Position numbers and translations under genes: made by a program. From contig NZ_BJNM01000004.1 of assembly GCF_006539685.1 (NCBI RefSeq), positions 62,001 to 126,000 of the forward strand: a stretch of 64,000 bases of DNA, read 5' to 3'. The number at the start of each line of letters is the position of its first letter. The stretch's first letter is position 1. Under the pieces are notes generated by a model. That model had not been told where the DNA came from. It was given only the letters and a program-made list of their open reading frames with translations, and made no database searches. The DNA is from Gluconobacter oxydans (GTDB taxonomy: Bacteria; Pseudomonadota; Alphaproteobacteria; Acetobacterales; Acetobacteraceae). Positions 9,117 to 17,920 of the stretch are shown one piece after another.

Positions 9117-9461
9117 ATGCGCTTCTCCCTGCCTTCACCGACCGTTCTTCCGGCCTTCTGTCTGCTCGGCTGTCTGGCCGCGTCGCCGGTCCTGCGTCCG
9201 GTGCAGCACCTGCCAGCGGGACATTCGGACGATGCCATCCCGGTGACGTCCGAAAACGCGGAATACTGCGCTCGTCTGCGCAAAAACGTGGATGCCCGGC
9301 TGGCCGCTCCTCCTGCTGCCATTCCGCTGGGAATCATGGAAGACGCCCGCCATCTGCGCGCGCAGGGAGACCTTCTCTGCACGCAGGGCCATGTCCGCGC
9401 CGGGATCGAACGCCTGCGTCGGGCGTTGGTCCTGCTGAAACACGCTCCGGAACCGCGCTGA
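9117..9461 (+). CDS. Small secreted protein of unknown function
   Basis: About 114 residues with a signal-peptide-like N-terminus (MRFSLPSPTVLPAFCLLG and on), then a mostly polar mature region with cysteines in NAEYCARLRKN and GDLLCTQGHVRAG. The spacing of the latter half (QGDLLCTQGHVRAGIERLRRAL) looks helical, like one TPR-type hairpin. A GTG three bases earlier is also possible. No known family was recognised. It lies between a kinase and a SIMPL-domain gene. Confidence 0.6.
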   Translation: MRFSLPSPTVLPAFCLLGCLAASPVLRPVQHLPAGHSDDAIPVTSENAEYCARLRKNVDARLAAPPAAIPLGIMEDARHLRAQGDLLCTQGHVRAGIERLRRALVLLKHAPEPR

Positions 9462-9505
9462 CGGCATTTCGGACGTCCTCAAGACACCTGTCCTCGGGAG
9501 ACCTG

Positions 9506-10234
9506 ATGATCCGTTTTTCCCTGCCCCGGCCTGTTCCACTTCTGGCGGCTGCTCTGGCTTTTTCTCTCATCGCCCTGTCCGGAACAGGCGTATTTTCCAC
9601 CGCACAGGCAGCCGACATGCAGCAGAACACCACCCAGCTTGATTTCAGCGTCATGGGCACCGCCCATGCGGTTCCAACGGAACTGACGGTGCGTCTTTCC
9701 GTCCGCTCCGACAGCCCGTCTGCTGCGGCGGCCCAGAAGGACGTGAACACCCGGATGGCTGCTGCCATGAAGCTGGCCGGCGGTCAGGACGGAATCGTGG
9801 CGAAGGCGGGCGGATACTCCATTTACGAAAACACGCCCGAGCATGGCCCCAAGAGCTGGACGGCCCGGCAGGAGCTTGAACTCAGCGGACAGGATTCCGT
9901 GCGGCTGCTCGGCCTGGCCGGACAGCTTCAGTCACAGTCCCTGATGCTGGAAGGCCTCGACTGGTCGCTCGACGATGCCACCCGCGACCGCCTGCTGCAG
10001 GAAGCCCGGACGGAAGCCCTCAAAAAGGTCCGCTCCCAGGCCGAACAGAGCGCGCAGACCCTGGGCCTGCGTCTTGCGCGCCTCAAGGAAGTCCGCATTT
10101 CCTATCAGGAACCGGGCCCCCGCCCCGTGATGCTCATGGCCGCCCGCATGGCCGATTCCGCCCCGCCGCAGCGTAGCCCGGACGAGCAGACCCTTCGCGT
10201 GAATGTCTCCGTGCAGGCCGAACTGTCGCCATGA
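9506..10234 (+). CDS. SIMPL-domain (DUF541) periplasmic protein
   Basis: The 242-residue protein begins with a signal peptide ending near AQAAD (residue 35). The rest follows the SIMPL/DUF541 pattern: LDFSVMGTAHAVPTELTVRLSV, then alternating coil and beta segments, and the late block GLRLARLKEVRIS before PRPVMLMAARMA. The ATG was chosen because CGGGAG lies upstream and the frame then gives a clean signal peptide. Members are linked to oxidative or envelope stress, but the mechanism is not established. Confidence 0.82.
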   Translation: MIRFSLPRPVPLLAAALAFSLIALSGTGVFSTAQAADMQQNTTQLDFSVMGTAHAVPTELTVRLSVRSDSPSAAAAQKDVNTRMAAAMKLAGGQDGIVAKAGGYSIYENTPEHGPKSWTARQELELSGQDSVRLLGLAGQLQSQSLMLEGLDWSLDDATRDRLLQEARTEALKKVRSQAEQSAQTLGLRLARLKEVRISYQEPGPRPVMLMAARMADSAPPQRSPDEQTLRVNVSVQAELSP

Positions 10235-10262
10235 TCCTCCCCCAGCCGGGACTTCGCGGATC

Positions 10263-10610
10263 ATGGTGACGGTCTGGTTCGATGGCGGCTGCCCGCTCTG
10301 CCGCCGTGAGATCGCGTTGATGAAACGTCTGGACCGGCGCGGTGCCATCCGCTTCATCAATCTGGAGTCGGACCAGGGCTGCCCACTGGACCGGGCCACT
10401 CTGTTGGCCCGGTTTCAAGCCGAGGAAGACGGGCATCTTTATGAAGGTGCTGCTGCCTTCGCCGCCATGTGGCGCGCCATTCCCCTGCTGCGTCCTGTGG
10501 GTCTTGCAGCCCGCAATCCGGCCGTTCTGGCCGTTCTGCAATGGGGATACGGCAAATTCCTGCTCATCCGCCCATTTCTGCAACGCCTGACCCGCAGACT
10601 GGAAGGCTGA
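10263..10610 (+). CDS. DCC-family thiol-disulfide oxidoreductase-like protein (DUF393)
   Basis: A 115-residue protein that opens with VTVWFDGGCPLCRREI; the D-G-G-C-P-x-C signature (residues 7-13) defines the DCC family and resembles a thioredoxin-like CxxC active site. It is probably a cytosolic disulfide reductase with unknown partner. It follows the SIMPL gene after 28 bases. An upstream ATG at 10203 is less likely because the extension is not family-like. Confidence 0.85.
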   Translation: MVTVWFDGGCPLCRREIALMKRLDRRGAIRFINLESDQGCPLDRATLLARFQAEEDGHLYEGAAAFAAMWRAIPLLRPVGLAARNPAVLAVLQWGYGKFLLIRPFLQRLTRRLEG

Positions 10611-10692
10611 ACCGTACAGCAGGACAGGAAAACGGAGGATTTTAAGGGTTTCTTAGGAGGCGTCCGCTACGACGGAAAAAAAAGGAGCCTTC

Positions 10693-12162
10693 ATGCCCAA
10701 CTCTTTCCGTTTGCTGGCGCAGGACATTCTCGCTCTTGGTGAGGCAGGCGACATCCCGTCTGCGCTCGAAAAGCTGCATGAAGGCATCCAGACCCTCCCT
10801 CAGGATCCCCATTCCACGTTTCTGGCAGGATGTCTTTATGAACGCTTCCGGGACTGGCCGCAGGCGCGCAGCTTCTATCTCCAGAGCCTGCACATGAACG
10901 TGCATGCCCCGAGAATCTGGCATCGTCTGGGTATCGTCTGTCTGGAAGCCGGCGATCTGGACGGTGCGGAGAGGGCGCTGAAAGTCGCGATCCAGCAGAA
11001 GCCGTCCGAGGCCCCCTATTACATCGATCTCAGTCTGGTTCAGGCCCGCCGGGGTCTGTTTGACGATGCCCTTGAGAACGCCGTAACCGGCGACGCGCTT
11101 TTCCCCGACCATGTCCCGGCCATCAACAATATTGCTCACGCCCTGCAGTGCCTTGGCCGAAGCGAAAAGTCCCTGCCGTATTATGACAGGGCCATCGCGC
11201 TCGCTCCCGAAAACGGTGTCTGTCGTTTCGGGCGCGCTGTCAGCCTCCTGAAAACCGGAAATTTCGATGCCGGGTGGCGTGAATATGAATGGCGCTGGCG
11301 CTGCTGTCAGACCCCGCGCACAGACCTCACTGTCCCGCAGTGGGAAGGTGAAGACCTGAGCGGCAAGACCATCCTGGTCCATCACGAACAGGGCTATGGC
11401 GACACACTCCAGTTCATCCGCTTCGTGCCCCTCCTGAAAGCGCGCGGAGCCACGGTCGTGGTTCAGGTACCCATCCCGCTGGTCAGGCTTCTGGAACGGG
11501 TGGAAGGGATCGATCAGATCGTCTCGGTGCTCGACCCCGCGCTACATCTGGACCTGCACTGCCCGATGGTCGGTCTGCCATTCCGCCTGAAGATGACACC
11601 GTCCACAGCGCCCGGCTGTCCGTACCTGTCCGTCCCTGCCGAAGAGCAGATCAGGGAAGGGGGCGCGCTTCGCCAGAGCCTGACGGAAAACATGGCACAG
11701 CCCGATCTGATTGTCGGACTCGTCTGGAATGGTGATCCCAGGGCGCATGATCCTGTTGCCACACAGGTTGATCGTCGGCGGAGCGTGCCTCTGGAGAAAC
11801 TCGCGCCCCTGATGGAAGTGGATGGCATCCGTTTCGTCAGTTTCCAGCTCGGCATGCCCAAAAACCAGATTGCCGAAACGGGCCTGCCCGTGACCGACGT
11901 GACGGACGGGATCATCGATTTCGCTGATACGGCAGCCCGGCTTTACGGCGTGGATCTGCTGATCAGCGTGGACACGTCCATCGTCCATCTGGCTGGTGGA
12001 CTCGGCCTGCCGGTCTGGATGATCTCACGCAGCGATGCCTGCTGGCGCTGGGGCGAAACCGCTACGACGACGTCCTGGTATCCGAGCATGCGGATTTTCC
12101 GCCAGCCCCGCTCGGGGGATTGGGAAACCCCGGTCGCCGAGATCGCAGGAATGCTGCGGTAG
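10693..12162 (+). CDS. TPR protein fused to a GT9-like (heptosyltransferase-like) domain
   Basis: The 489-residue protein has two parts. The N-terminal ~210 residues are TPR-like helical pairs (for example RIWHRLGIVCLEAGDLDGAE and SEAPYYIDLSLVQARRGLFD). The C-terminal part, from about residue 210, resembles glycosyltransferase family 9: VHHEQGYGDTLQFIRFVPLL, and late ISVDTSIVHLAGGLGLPVW, the pattern of nucleotide-sugar binding in ADP-heptose transferases. A strong SD (AAAAGGAG) precedes the ATG. It may act on surface glycans or glycosylate proteins; substrate unknown. It ends at a bidirectional terminator. Confidence 0.78.
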   Translation: MPNSFRLLAQDILALGEAGDIPSALEKLHEGIQTLPQDPHSTFLAGCLYERFRDWPQARSFYLQSLHMNVHAPRIWHRLGIVCLEAGDLDGAERALKVAIQQKPSEAPYYIDLSLVQARRGLFDDALENAVTGDALFPDHVPAINNIAHALQCLGRSEKSLPYYDRAIALAPENGVCRFGRAVSLLKTGNFDAGWREYEWRWRCCQTPRTDLTVPQWEGEDLSGKTILVHHEQGYGDTLQFIRFVPLLKARGATVVVQVPIPLVRLLERVEGIDQIVSVLDPALHLDLHCPMVGLPFRLKMTPSTAPGCPYLSVPAEEQIREGGALRQSLTENMAQPDLIVGLVWNGDPRAHDPVATQVDRRRSVPLEKLAPLMEVDGIRFVSFQLGMPKNQIAETGLPVTDVTDGIIDFADTAARLYGVDLLISVDTSIVHLAGGLGLPVWMISRSDACWRWGETATTTSWYPSMRIFRQPRSGDWETPVAEIAGMLR

Positions 12163-12222
12163 TTCGTCGCGCTCTATCGGACGAATCTCGAAGCCGAGGC
12201 CGCCTAACGGACAAGCCATAAA

Positions 12223-12258
12223 AAAAACCGGCCGATCCCGAAAGGGCGGCCGGTTTTT
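12223..12258. terminator. Bidirectional rho-independent terminator
   Basis: A 12-base arm (AAAAACCGGCCG, 12223-12234) pairs with CGGCCGGTTTTT (12247-12258), with an inner CCC/GGG pairing around a GAAA loop. Both strands end in a T-run, so it can stop transcription of the TPR/GT9 gene from the left and of infC from the right. Confidence 0.9.
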
Positions 12259-12281
12259 CATTTGTGAACTGAAAGCGCCCC

Positions 12282-12818
12282 TTAGCGGGGTGCGATCACC
12301 ATCAGCATCTGGCGGTTTTCAAGACGGGGCATCTGCTCCACCTTCGCCTTTTCCTCGACTTCCTGGCGGATACGCTCAAGCATCTTGATGCCGAGCTCCT
12401 GATGGGCCATTTCGCGGCCCTTGAAGCGCAGGGAAATCTTGACCTTGTCGCCTTCGTCAAGAAAGCTGTGAATGGCCTTGAGCTTCGTCTGGAAGTCATG
12501 CTCGCCCGTACCGGGACGAACCTTCACTTCCTTGATCTCAATGACCTTCTGCTTCTTGCGGGCTTCGTTCTTCTTCTTCTGCTGCTCATACTTGAACTTG
12601 CCGTAGTCGAGAATCTTCACGACAGGAGGAACAGCGGTCGGGCTGATTTCCAGAAGGTCGAGACCCACCGAAAAAGCGCGCATCAGGGCATCCCGGGTCG
12701 TCATAACGCCCTGCATTTCGCCTTCTTCGTCAATCAGACGAACCTGCGGAACACGGATTTCCTCGTTGACGCGCGGTCCTTCACGGGTGGGCGCGGCCTG
12801 CATCGGCGGTCTAGCTAT
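12282..12818 (-). CDS. infC: Translation initiation factor IF-3
   Basis: IF-3 keeps ribosomal subunits apart and checks the start codon. The product has the N-terminal domain with [17 protein letters not shown], the lysine-rich linker [19 protein letters not shown] (about residues 80-100 of the ATG form) and the C-terminal RNA-binding domain. An ATG lies at 12803, but the nearest SD (AGGAG, bases 12825-12829) is 21 bases from it and only six from an in-frame ATA at 12818, giving [10 protein letters not shown]... (178 residues). A rare start is normal for infC because IF-3 represses its own translation, so I use ATA. thrS lies upstream, as in many bacteria. Confidence 0.93.
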   Translation of the reverse strand: MARPPMQAAPTREGPRVNEEIRVPQVRLIDEEGEMQGVMTTRDALMRAFSVGLDLLEISPTAVPPVVKILDYGKFKYEQQKKKNEARKKQKVIEIKEVKVRPGTGEHDFQTKLKAIHSFLDEGDKVKISLRFKGREMAHQELGIKMLERIRQEVEEKAKVEQMPRLENRQMLMVIAPR

Positions 12819-12956
12819 GGTCAGCTCCTGTCATCAGTTTCTCTCGGGTCCGGTCAGCAGCATCCGCCTTCACGAAGAAAGGCGGGATACGGCCATTTCC
12901 GATCCCGTTCCTTCTGCACATAGTCCTGCCTTACGCCCGGTGCAAGGGGATTACGT

Positions 12957-14894
12957 TCAATCCTTTGCAAAGCGCGCGATGTCGGGGGCCTGAGCCTCTT
13001 TCGCAAGCGCTGCAACGGCGTCGTCGAGGGACAGGATCTCCTGTGCCGCGCCGCCCAGACGGCGCATGGCGACCTTGCGCTCCTCGGCTTCGCGGCGACC
13101 CACGACCAGGATGACCGGAACGCGCGCAAGGCTGTGTTCGCGGATCTTGGCGTTGATCTTATCACTGCGGGTATCGGTCTCGACCTGGAGGCCCGCAGCC
13201 TTGAGCGTTGCCGCAACTTCGTTGGCATAGTCGGCGGCGTCAGAGACGATGGACGCCACGACAACTTGCGTCGGCGCCAGCCAGAGCGGGAACTTGCCGG
13301 CATACTGCTCGATCAGGATACCGATGAAGCGCTCGAAACTGCCGAGAATCGCGCGGTGCAGCATGACCGGGCGGTGGCGGTTGCTGTCCTCGCCAATATA
13401 GGAGGCATCCAGACGCTCCGGCAGGACATAGTCCACCTGAAGCGTGCCGCACTGCCAGTCACGGCCGATGGCATCGGTCAGTACGAATTCCAGCTTCGGA
13501 CCATAGAATGCGCCTTCGCCCGGATTGTACTCGTATTCGACGCCCGCGATTTCGCAGGCCTTTTTGAGCGAGCCTTCCGCCCGGTCCCACACTTCATCCG
13601 AACCCGCACGCGTTTCCGGACGGTCGGAAAACTTCACGCGGAAGGTATCGAATCCAAGATCGGAATAGACCTCCGCCAGCATCTTCACGAACTTCGCGGT
13701 CTCGTCCGCGATCTGGTCGTCCGTGCAGAAGATATGGGCGTCGTCCTGCGTAAAGCCGCGCACGCGCATGATGCCATGCAGCGCGCCTGACGGTTCGTAA
13801 CGGTGACACGCGCCGAATTCCGCCATCCGCAGCGGCAGCTCACGATAGGAGCGCAGGCCGTGGCGGAAGATCTGCACATGGCACGGGCAGTTCATCGGCT
13901 TAAGGGCGAGCGTCTTGTCCTCGTCCTCGACGGTCGCGATGAACATGTTCTCGCGATACTTGTCCCAGTGGCCCGAAGCCTCCCAGAGCGCGCGGTCCAC
14001 AAGCTGCGGGGTGCGGACTTCCTCGTAGTTGTTCCGCTCCTGCGCACGACGCATGTAGTCCTGCAGAACCGTGTACAGGCGCCAGCCCTTGCGGTGCCAG
14101 AAGATCTGGCCGACGGCTTCTTCCTGGATGTGGAAGAGGTCCATCTCGCGGCCGATGCGACGATGGTCGCGCTTCTCGGCTTCCTCAAGGCGCAGGAGAT
14201 GGGCGTCCAGCTCCTTCTTGTCGCGCCAGGCGGTGCCGTAGATGCGGGTCAGCATGGGGTTGCGGTGGTCGCCGCGCCAGTAGGCCCCGGCCACGCGCAT
14301 CAGCTTGAATGCCGTGCCGACATCACCAGTGGTGCGCAGATGCGGGCCGCGGCACAGATCGAGCCATTCGCCCTGACGGTAGATCGAGATCTGCTCATCT
14401 TCCGGCAGGTCCTGGATCAGCTGCGCCTTGAAGTCCTCGCCCTTTTCTTCAAAGAAACGGATGGCGTCGTCACGGTCCCAGACCTCGCGGACGAACGGCG
14501 TATTGGCCGCCACGATCTCGCGCATCTTGGCTTCGATGGCTGGGAAATCTTCCGGGGTGAACGGCTTCTCGCGGGAGAAATCGTAATAGAAGCCGTCCTT
14601 GATGCTCGGTCCGATCGTAACCTGCGTTTCAGGCCACAGGGACTGCACGGCCTCGGCCAGAACATGCGCCGCGTCATGGCGGATCATTTCCAGCGCGTCC
14701 TCATCCTTACGGGTGATGAACTTTACGGACGCGTCGCTGCTGATTTCGGTGCCGATATCGACGGGCTTGCCGTCCACTTCCATCGCCATGGCGGCCTTGG
14801 CGAGACCCGGCCCGATGGAAGCGGCGATCGTCGTGCCCGTCACCGTCCCGTCGAATGTGCGGACGCTTCCGTCGGGGAGTGTGATGGCGGGCAT
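12957..14894 (-). CDS. thrS: Threonyl-tRNA synthetase
   Basis: The 645-residue product has the full class II ThrRS layout: TGS domain at 1-60, editing domain with [11 protein letters not shown] (residues 73-83) and the GFYYDF region, catalytic core with motif 2 [13 protein letters not shown] and [13 protein letters not shown], motif 3 [19 protein letters not shown], and an anticodon-binding domain. It charges tRNA-Thr with threonine. It lies 138 bases upstream of infC and is co-oriented, the common thrS-infC order. A hairpin in its leader is described separately. Confidence 0.97.
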   Translation of the reverse strand: MPAITLPDGSVRTFDGTVTGTTIAASIGPGLAKAAMAMEVDGKPVDIGTEISSDASVKFITRKDEDALEMIRHDAAHVLAEAVQSLWPETQVTIGPSIKDGFYYDFSREKPFTPEDFPAIEAKMREIVAANTPFVREVWDRDDAIRFFEEKGEDFKAQLIQDLPEDEQISIYRQGEWLDLCRGPHLRTTGDVGTAFKLMRVAGAYWRGDHRNPMLTRIYGTAWRDKKELDAHLLRLEEAEKRDHRRIGREMDLFHIQEEAVGQIFWHRKGWRLYTVLQDYMRRAQERNNYEEVRTPQLVDRALWEASGHWDKYRENMFIATVEDEDKTLALKPMNCPCHVQIFRHGLRSYRELPLRMAEFGACHRYEPSGALHGIMRVRGFTQDDAHIFCTDDQIADETAKFVKMLAEVYSDLGFDTFRVKFSDRPETRAGSDEVWDRAEGSLKKACEIAGVEYEYNPGEGAFYGPKLEFVLTDAIGRDWQCGTLQVDYVLPERLDASYIGEDSNRHRPVMLHRAILGSFERFIGILIEQYAGKFPLWLAPTQVVVASIVSDAADYANEVAATLKAAGLQVETDTRSDKINAKIREHSLARVPVILVVGRREAEERKVAMRRLGGAAQEILSLDDAVAALAKEAQAPDIARFAKD

Positions 14895-14920
14895 GGAGAT
14901 CGCTCCTGTGCGAGTGGGGA

Positions 14921-14938
14921 CGGCAGATCGGTCTGCCG
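14921..14938 (-). promoter_or_regulatory. Hairpin in the thrS 5' leader
   Basis: A perfect 7-bp stem (CGGCAGA / TCTGCCG) with a four-base loop lies 27 bases upstream of the thrS ATG. thrS is autoregulated by leader hairpins in some bacteria, but this is weak evidence here; it could also be chance. Confidence 0.35.
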
Positions 14939-15007
14939 AAAAACGAACCGGTAAATGGCCTCAATCCCCGCCGCGCTGCAACCCCCAGACGGACAGACAG
15001 TCTGTTT

Positions 15008-16063
15008 TCAGGTCGCTTTGTCCATCTGGAGCACGAGCGGCGGGACATTGCCGGGATCGGACTGCCGGCCTTCATCCCATCCGCAGGTCAGATAATGGAT
15101 GAGCGGCCAGATCCCGTAATAGGCATCCTGCGCCACATCCGGGTTGTTCGCGGCGTAGAAAACCGGATCGAACACCCGGTATTCGTGCTGCTGCCCGTCC
15201 TCCAGCGCCCGATGCGCGACAAAGCCGGATGGAATGTTGAGGGGGGGATGCGGAATGGTATTGTCGGTTCCAAGCAGGATATCCGGATCAATCCCCAGTT
15301 CCCGCAGGCGCTGTGCGATCACGGAGGCATAGATGTTCGGAACAGGCCGATACCCGGCGGCAAAATCCTCGGAGCCGGTTTCGAAATAGAAGTGAAGATG
15401 CGTTCCGTCCTGAGGGTGCTCCAGCGTCTCGCCGGTTTCCGAAGCAGCCAGTTTCTGCCGCGCGAAACGGCGGATTTCTTCATAGTCCGGGCGATTGTGC
15501 AGATGGAGATGCACGAACGGCGTGCGGACATAGCGCTCGGGATAAATGCTCTGCGGATTGTGAAAGCCGCGGTCCAGACTGACGATTGTCTGTGCCCGGA
15601 ACAGCCCACGCCGCACGATCTGCGGCAGATAGTAATCCGGAGCTTCCGGCACGTTCAGCAGAAGCCGGTCCGTGATGAAGGTAGCGTTTTCCTGCATCAG
15701 ATAATCGAACTGCCGCCGGATGACCTCCGGATCGAGCGAAAGCTGGTCCAGAAAGACCGTCAGGAACTCGTCGCAGTCCAGTGGTACGGCAAAATCACAG
15801 GCATTCTCCGCGTCCCACTGCCGGATGATCCCGGCAATGACGTCCCCCTTGTGCAGGAAATCGCCGGGGGACGCATGGTCCCGGACGATGTGGACCCCTT
15901 TGCCTTCATACCGCGTCTGGATGTCCAGAACGGCCGGATCGGTCGAGCCGTTGTCGATGACGGTCAGATTTGAAAAACCGAAAATCGCCGCGTGCCACAG
16001 AATCCAAGGCTCCAGCAGTGTCGCCTCGTTCTTCTGCATCATGACGCAGCGGACCCGGGTCAT
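15008..16063 (-). CDS. Glycosyltransferase family 2-like protein
   Basis: A 351-residue protein with a GT-A fold: MQKNEATLLEPWILWH (residues 9-24), the donor-site VIDNGSTD (about 35-42) and the metal-binding DCDEF in FAVPLDCDEFLTVF (about 94-98). This pattern fits the Glyco_tranf_2_4/GT92-like group, which makes cell-surface glycans. It overlaps the upstream GT9 gene by ATGA, so the two are translated together. Acceptor and sugar are unknown. Confidence 0.82.
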   Translation of the reverse strand: MTRVRCVMMQKNEATLLEPWILWHAAIFGFSNLTVIDNGSTDPAVLDIQTRYEGKGVHIVRDHASPGDFLHKGDVIAGIIRQWDAENACDFAVPLDCDEFLTVFLDQLSLDPEVIRRQFDYLMQENATFITDRLLLNVPEAPDYYLPQIVRRGLFRAQTIVSLDRGFHNPQSIYPERYVRTPFVHLHLHNRPDYEEIRRFARQKLAASETGETLEHPQDGTHLHFYFETGSEDFAAGYRPVPNIYASVIAQRLRELGIDPDILLGTDNTIPHPPLNIPSGFVAHRALEDGQQHEYRVFDPVFYAANNPDVAQDAYYGIWPLIHYLTCGWDEGRQSDPGNVPPLVLQMDKAT

Positions 16064-16980
16064 CGGGAGAGCATTGCCTCCATGCAGGTCTCGACCCGGG
16101 AAGCGGGCAGCATCGCCAGATCAGGTACCACGATCAGATCCGTCCGGCCTGCCGTGGGGGTGAGGGGCGCTGTCAGGCGCGGGTCGCTGTCATGGCCAAA
16201 GAGCGTGATGCAGGGCGTGTCCATCGCGGCAGCCAGATGCATCGGCCCGGTGTCGTTCCCGATCACGATCTGCGCCCGGTCCAGTACGCCAGCCAGTTCC
16301 AGCAGCGTGGTCCGGCCCGTCAGGTCGAGGGCGGTGGGGCAGAGGCGCAGAATGTCCTGAGCCAGCGGCGCCTCGGCCTGTGTTCCCACGATGACCGGGC
16401 GGATGCCTTTGGCCACGAGGGCTCTGGCGATCTCGGTAAAGCGAGATGTAGGCCAACGTTTCTGTGGGCGGTGGAACGCCGCACCCGGCACCAGAACGGC
16501 GTAGGGCGCGGCGATGTCAGACCCATGCCCCTGAAGCCAGCGCGGAACACTGCGGGGCAGGGGCGTGACACCGGCGTCATGAAGCTGGTCATCCAGTCGG
16601 GCCAGCGTATGCATGTCGTTGCGTGACGGATTGCCGTGCGGATGGCAGCACCCGTCGGAAATGCCGGACCAGTTTGCGGGTTGTCCGGCGAGGCGGAAAT
16701 AGGTTTTCGAACGCCCCGAGGTCTGAAGATCGAAGACCCGGTCGTAGCCGCGGAGTTTTCTGGAAAGGCGCCACAGCCCCGGCAGGTTGCCCATCGACGG
16801 ACGGTCATCCGTCAGGATTTCGTCGAACCACGGCGCAGCACGGGCCAGATCCACGAAGGGCGCAGTGGTCAGGAGGGTGAGTGTGGCGTGGGGAAAAGCG
16901 GCCCGGATGGACGCGAAAGCTCCGAATGCCTGAACGAAATCGCCCAGGGCGCCGAGCTTTATGACAAGAATGCGACTCAT
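16060..16980 (-). CDS. Glycosyltransferase family 9 (ADP-heptose:LPS heptosyltransferase-like)
   Basis: The 306-residue product begins MSRILVIKLGALGDFVQAF, the hallmark of heptosyltransferases, and near the C-terminus has IVIGNDTGPMHLAAAMDTP, the nucleotide-sugar site. It probably adds a heptose or similar sugar to the LPS core at the inner face of the membrane. It is followed by the GT2-like gene (four-base overlap). Confidence 0.87.
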   Translation of the reverse strand: MSRILVIKLGALGDFVQAFGAFASIRAAFPHATLTLLTTAPFVDLARAAPWFDEILTDDRPSMGNLPGLWRLSRKLRGYDRVFDLQTSGRSKTYFRLAGQPANWSGISDGCCHPHGNPSRNDMHTLARLDDQLHDAGVTPLPRSVPRWLQGHGSDIAAPYAVLVPGAAFHRPQKRWPTSRFTEIARALVAKGIRPVIVGTQAEAPLAQDILRLCPTALDLTGRTTLLELAGVLDRAQIVIGNDTGPMHLAAAMDTPCITLFGHDSDPRLTAPLTPTAGRTDLIVVPDLAMLPASRVETCMEAMLSR

Positions 16981-17000
16981 GGGCCGACTTTAGCAGGGTG

Positions 17001-17038
17001 TTGCGGAACGCCAACCATTCACGGTTGCCGTTCCGCAA
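17001..17038. repeat. Large imperfect palindrome
   Basis: Two 16-base arms (17001-17016 and 17023-17038) are inverted copies with one mismatch around a six-base loop. It lies between grpE and the GT9 gene, both on the minus strand, next to a second shorter hairpin. No T-run follows, so it is not an obvious terminator; it may be a REP-like or mRNA-stabilising element. Confidence 0.6.
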
Positions 17039-17039
17039 A

Positions 17040-17061
17040 GAAATCCCGGACGTGGGATTTC
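17040..17061 (-). terminator. Possible grpE terminator hairpin
   Basis: An 8-bp stem (GAAATCCC / GGGATTTC) with a six-base loop lies about 30 bases after the grpE stop; the minus strand continues TTTG, a weak T-rich tail. The neighbouring palindrome may add to termination. Confidence 0.45.
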
Positions 17062-17092
17062 GGTCCTTCGCCCCTCTGCTCGAGGGAAGGGA

Positions 17093-17725
17093 TCAGACCG
17101 TCTTGTCGACGCCCTGCGGAGCAGCCTGCGCCCCACCCTTAGCCACAACGACCATGGCGGGTTTCAGCAGACGGCCCTTGAGCAGCCATGCGGGCGTCCA
17201 GGACTGCATGACATGGCCCGACGGATGCTGGTCGGACGGCTGTTCTGCCATGGCCTGGTGCAGGTTGGCGTCGAATGGCTTGCCGGTCGGGTCTTCGCAG
17301 GTGATGCCGTGGCGTTCGAGAATGTTGATGAAGGAGCGCTCGGTGCCTTCGATTCCCTCACGCAGCTTGGTGATGAGGACGTCTTCGCCTTCGGTCTTCG
17401 CGGGCAGGGATGCCAGGCCGCGCTGAAGGTTCTCGGCAGCCTCGACCACGTCACGGGCGAATTTCTGGATGGCGTACTGGCGCGCATCCTCGATGTCGCG
17501 CTTGGCGCGGGCGCGGATGTTCTGGCTTTCGGCTTCGGAACGGACCCAGCGGTCCTTGAGTTCCGCAACCTGTGCTTCAAGAGCCTCGATCCGGGCTTCG
17601 GGAGTCGTCTCTTCCAGCGTTTCACCGCCGGTTTCGTTCATGCCCGGCGTTTCGTGGCCGGAGGTCTCGACGCCCTGTTCAGGCACGTCGTGGGCCGTTT
17701 CCGGCGAGGCGTTGTGGTCTGTCAT
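17093..17725 (-). CDS. grpE: Nucleotide exchange factor GrpE
   Basis: GrpE releases ADP from DnaK. The product has a charged, disordered N-terminal tail, a long coiled coil (EARIEALEAQVAELKDRWVR, then SEAESQNIRARAKRDIEDAR) and the beta-domain signature with PSDQHPSGHVMQSWTPAWLLKGRLLKPAMVVVAKG split across residues 170-205. Upstream in-frame codons exist, but the ATG at 17725 has an AGAAGG SD and gives MTDHNASPE, so I use it (210 residues). No dnaK or hrcA is in the window. Confidence 0.93.
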   Translation of the reverse strand: MTDHNASPETAHDVPEQGVETSGHETPGMNETGGETLEETTPEARIEALEAQVAELKDRWVRSEAESQNIRARAKRDIEDARQYAIQKFARDVVEAAENLQRGLASLPAKTEGEDVLITKLREGIEGTERSFINILERHGITCEDPTGKPFDANLHQAMAEQPSDQHPSGHVMQSWTPAWLLKGRLLKPAMVVVAKGGAQAAPQGVDKTV

Positions 17726-17774
17726 GTCACGACCTTCTGCTATGGGACGGGCCATCATGCGGCCCCGTTCTTCT

Positions 17775-17810
17775 TCAGGAGATAACGCTGATTGTCTCAA
17801 AGACAAGGGT
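17775..17810 (-). promoter_or_regulatory. Candidate grpE promoter with short palindrome
   Basis: Read on the minus strand, CCCTTGTC (-35-like, RpoH-type CTTG core) is followed by TTATCTCC about 16 bases later. The -35 region overlaps a perfect TTGTCT-TTG-AGACAA palindrome (17792-17806). Heat-shock control fits grpE, but the -10 match is only moderate. Confidence 0.35.
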
Positions 17811-17920
17811 TGCGCTGTCGCATAGCGACGCATCATGTCACTGAAAAGCCTATTTTCCGCCATCATGGATCATGGGTTATAGGTAAAAGGCCGCAACAGT
17901 TCTCAGCAGACGGACCCCTC

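Noticed and set aside
9098-10234. A single long frame joining the small secreted protein region and the SIMPL gene
   Set aside because: The first 136 codons lack family features; the SIMPL protein has its own SD, ATG and signal peptide at 9506, and a different frame encodes a better small protein upstream.
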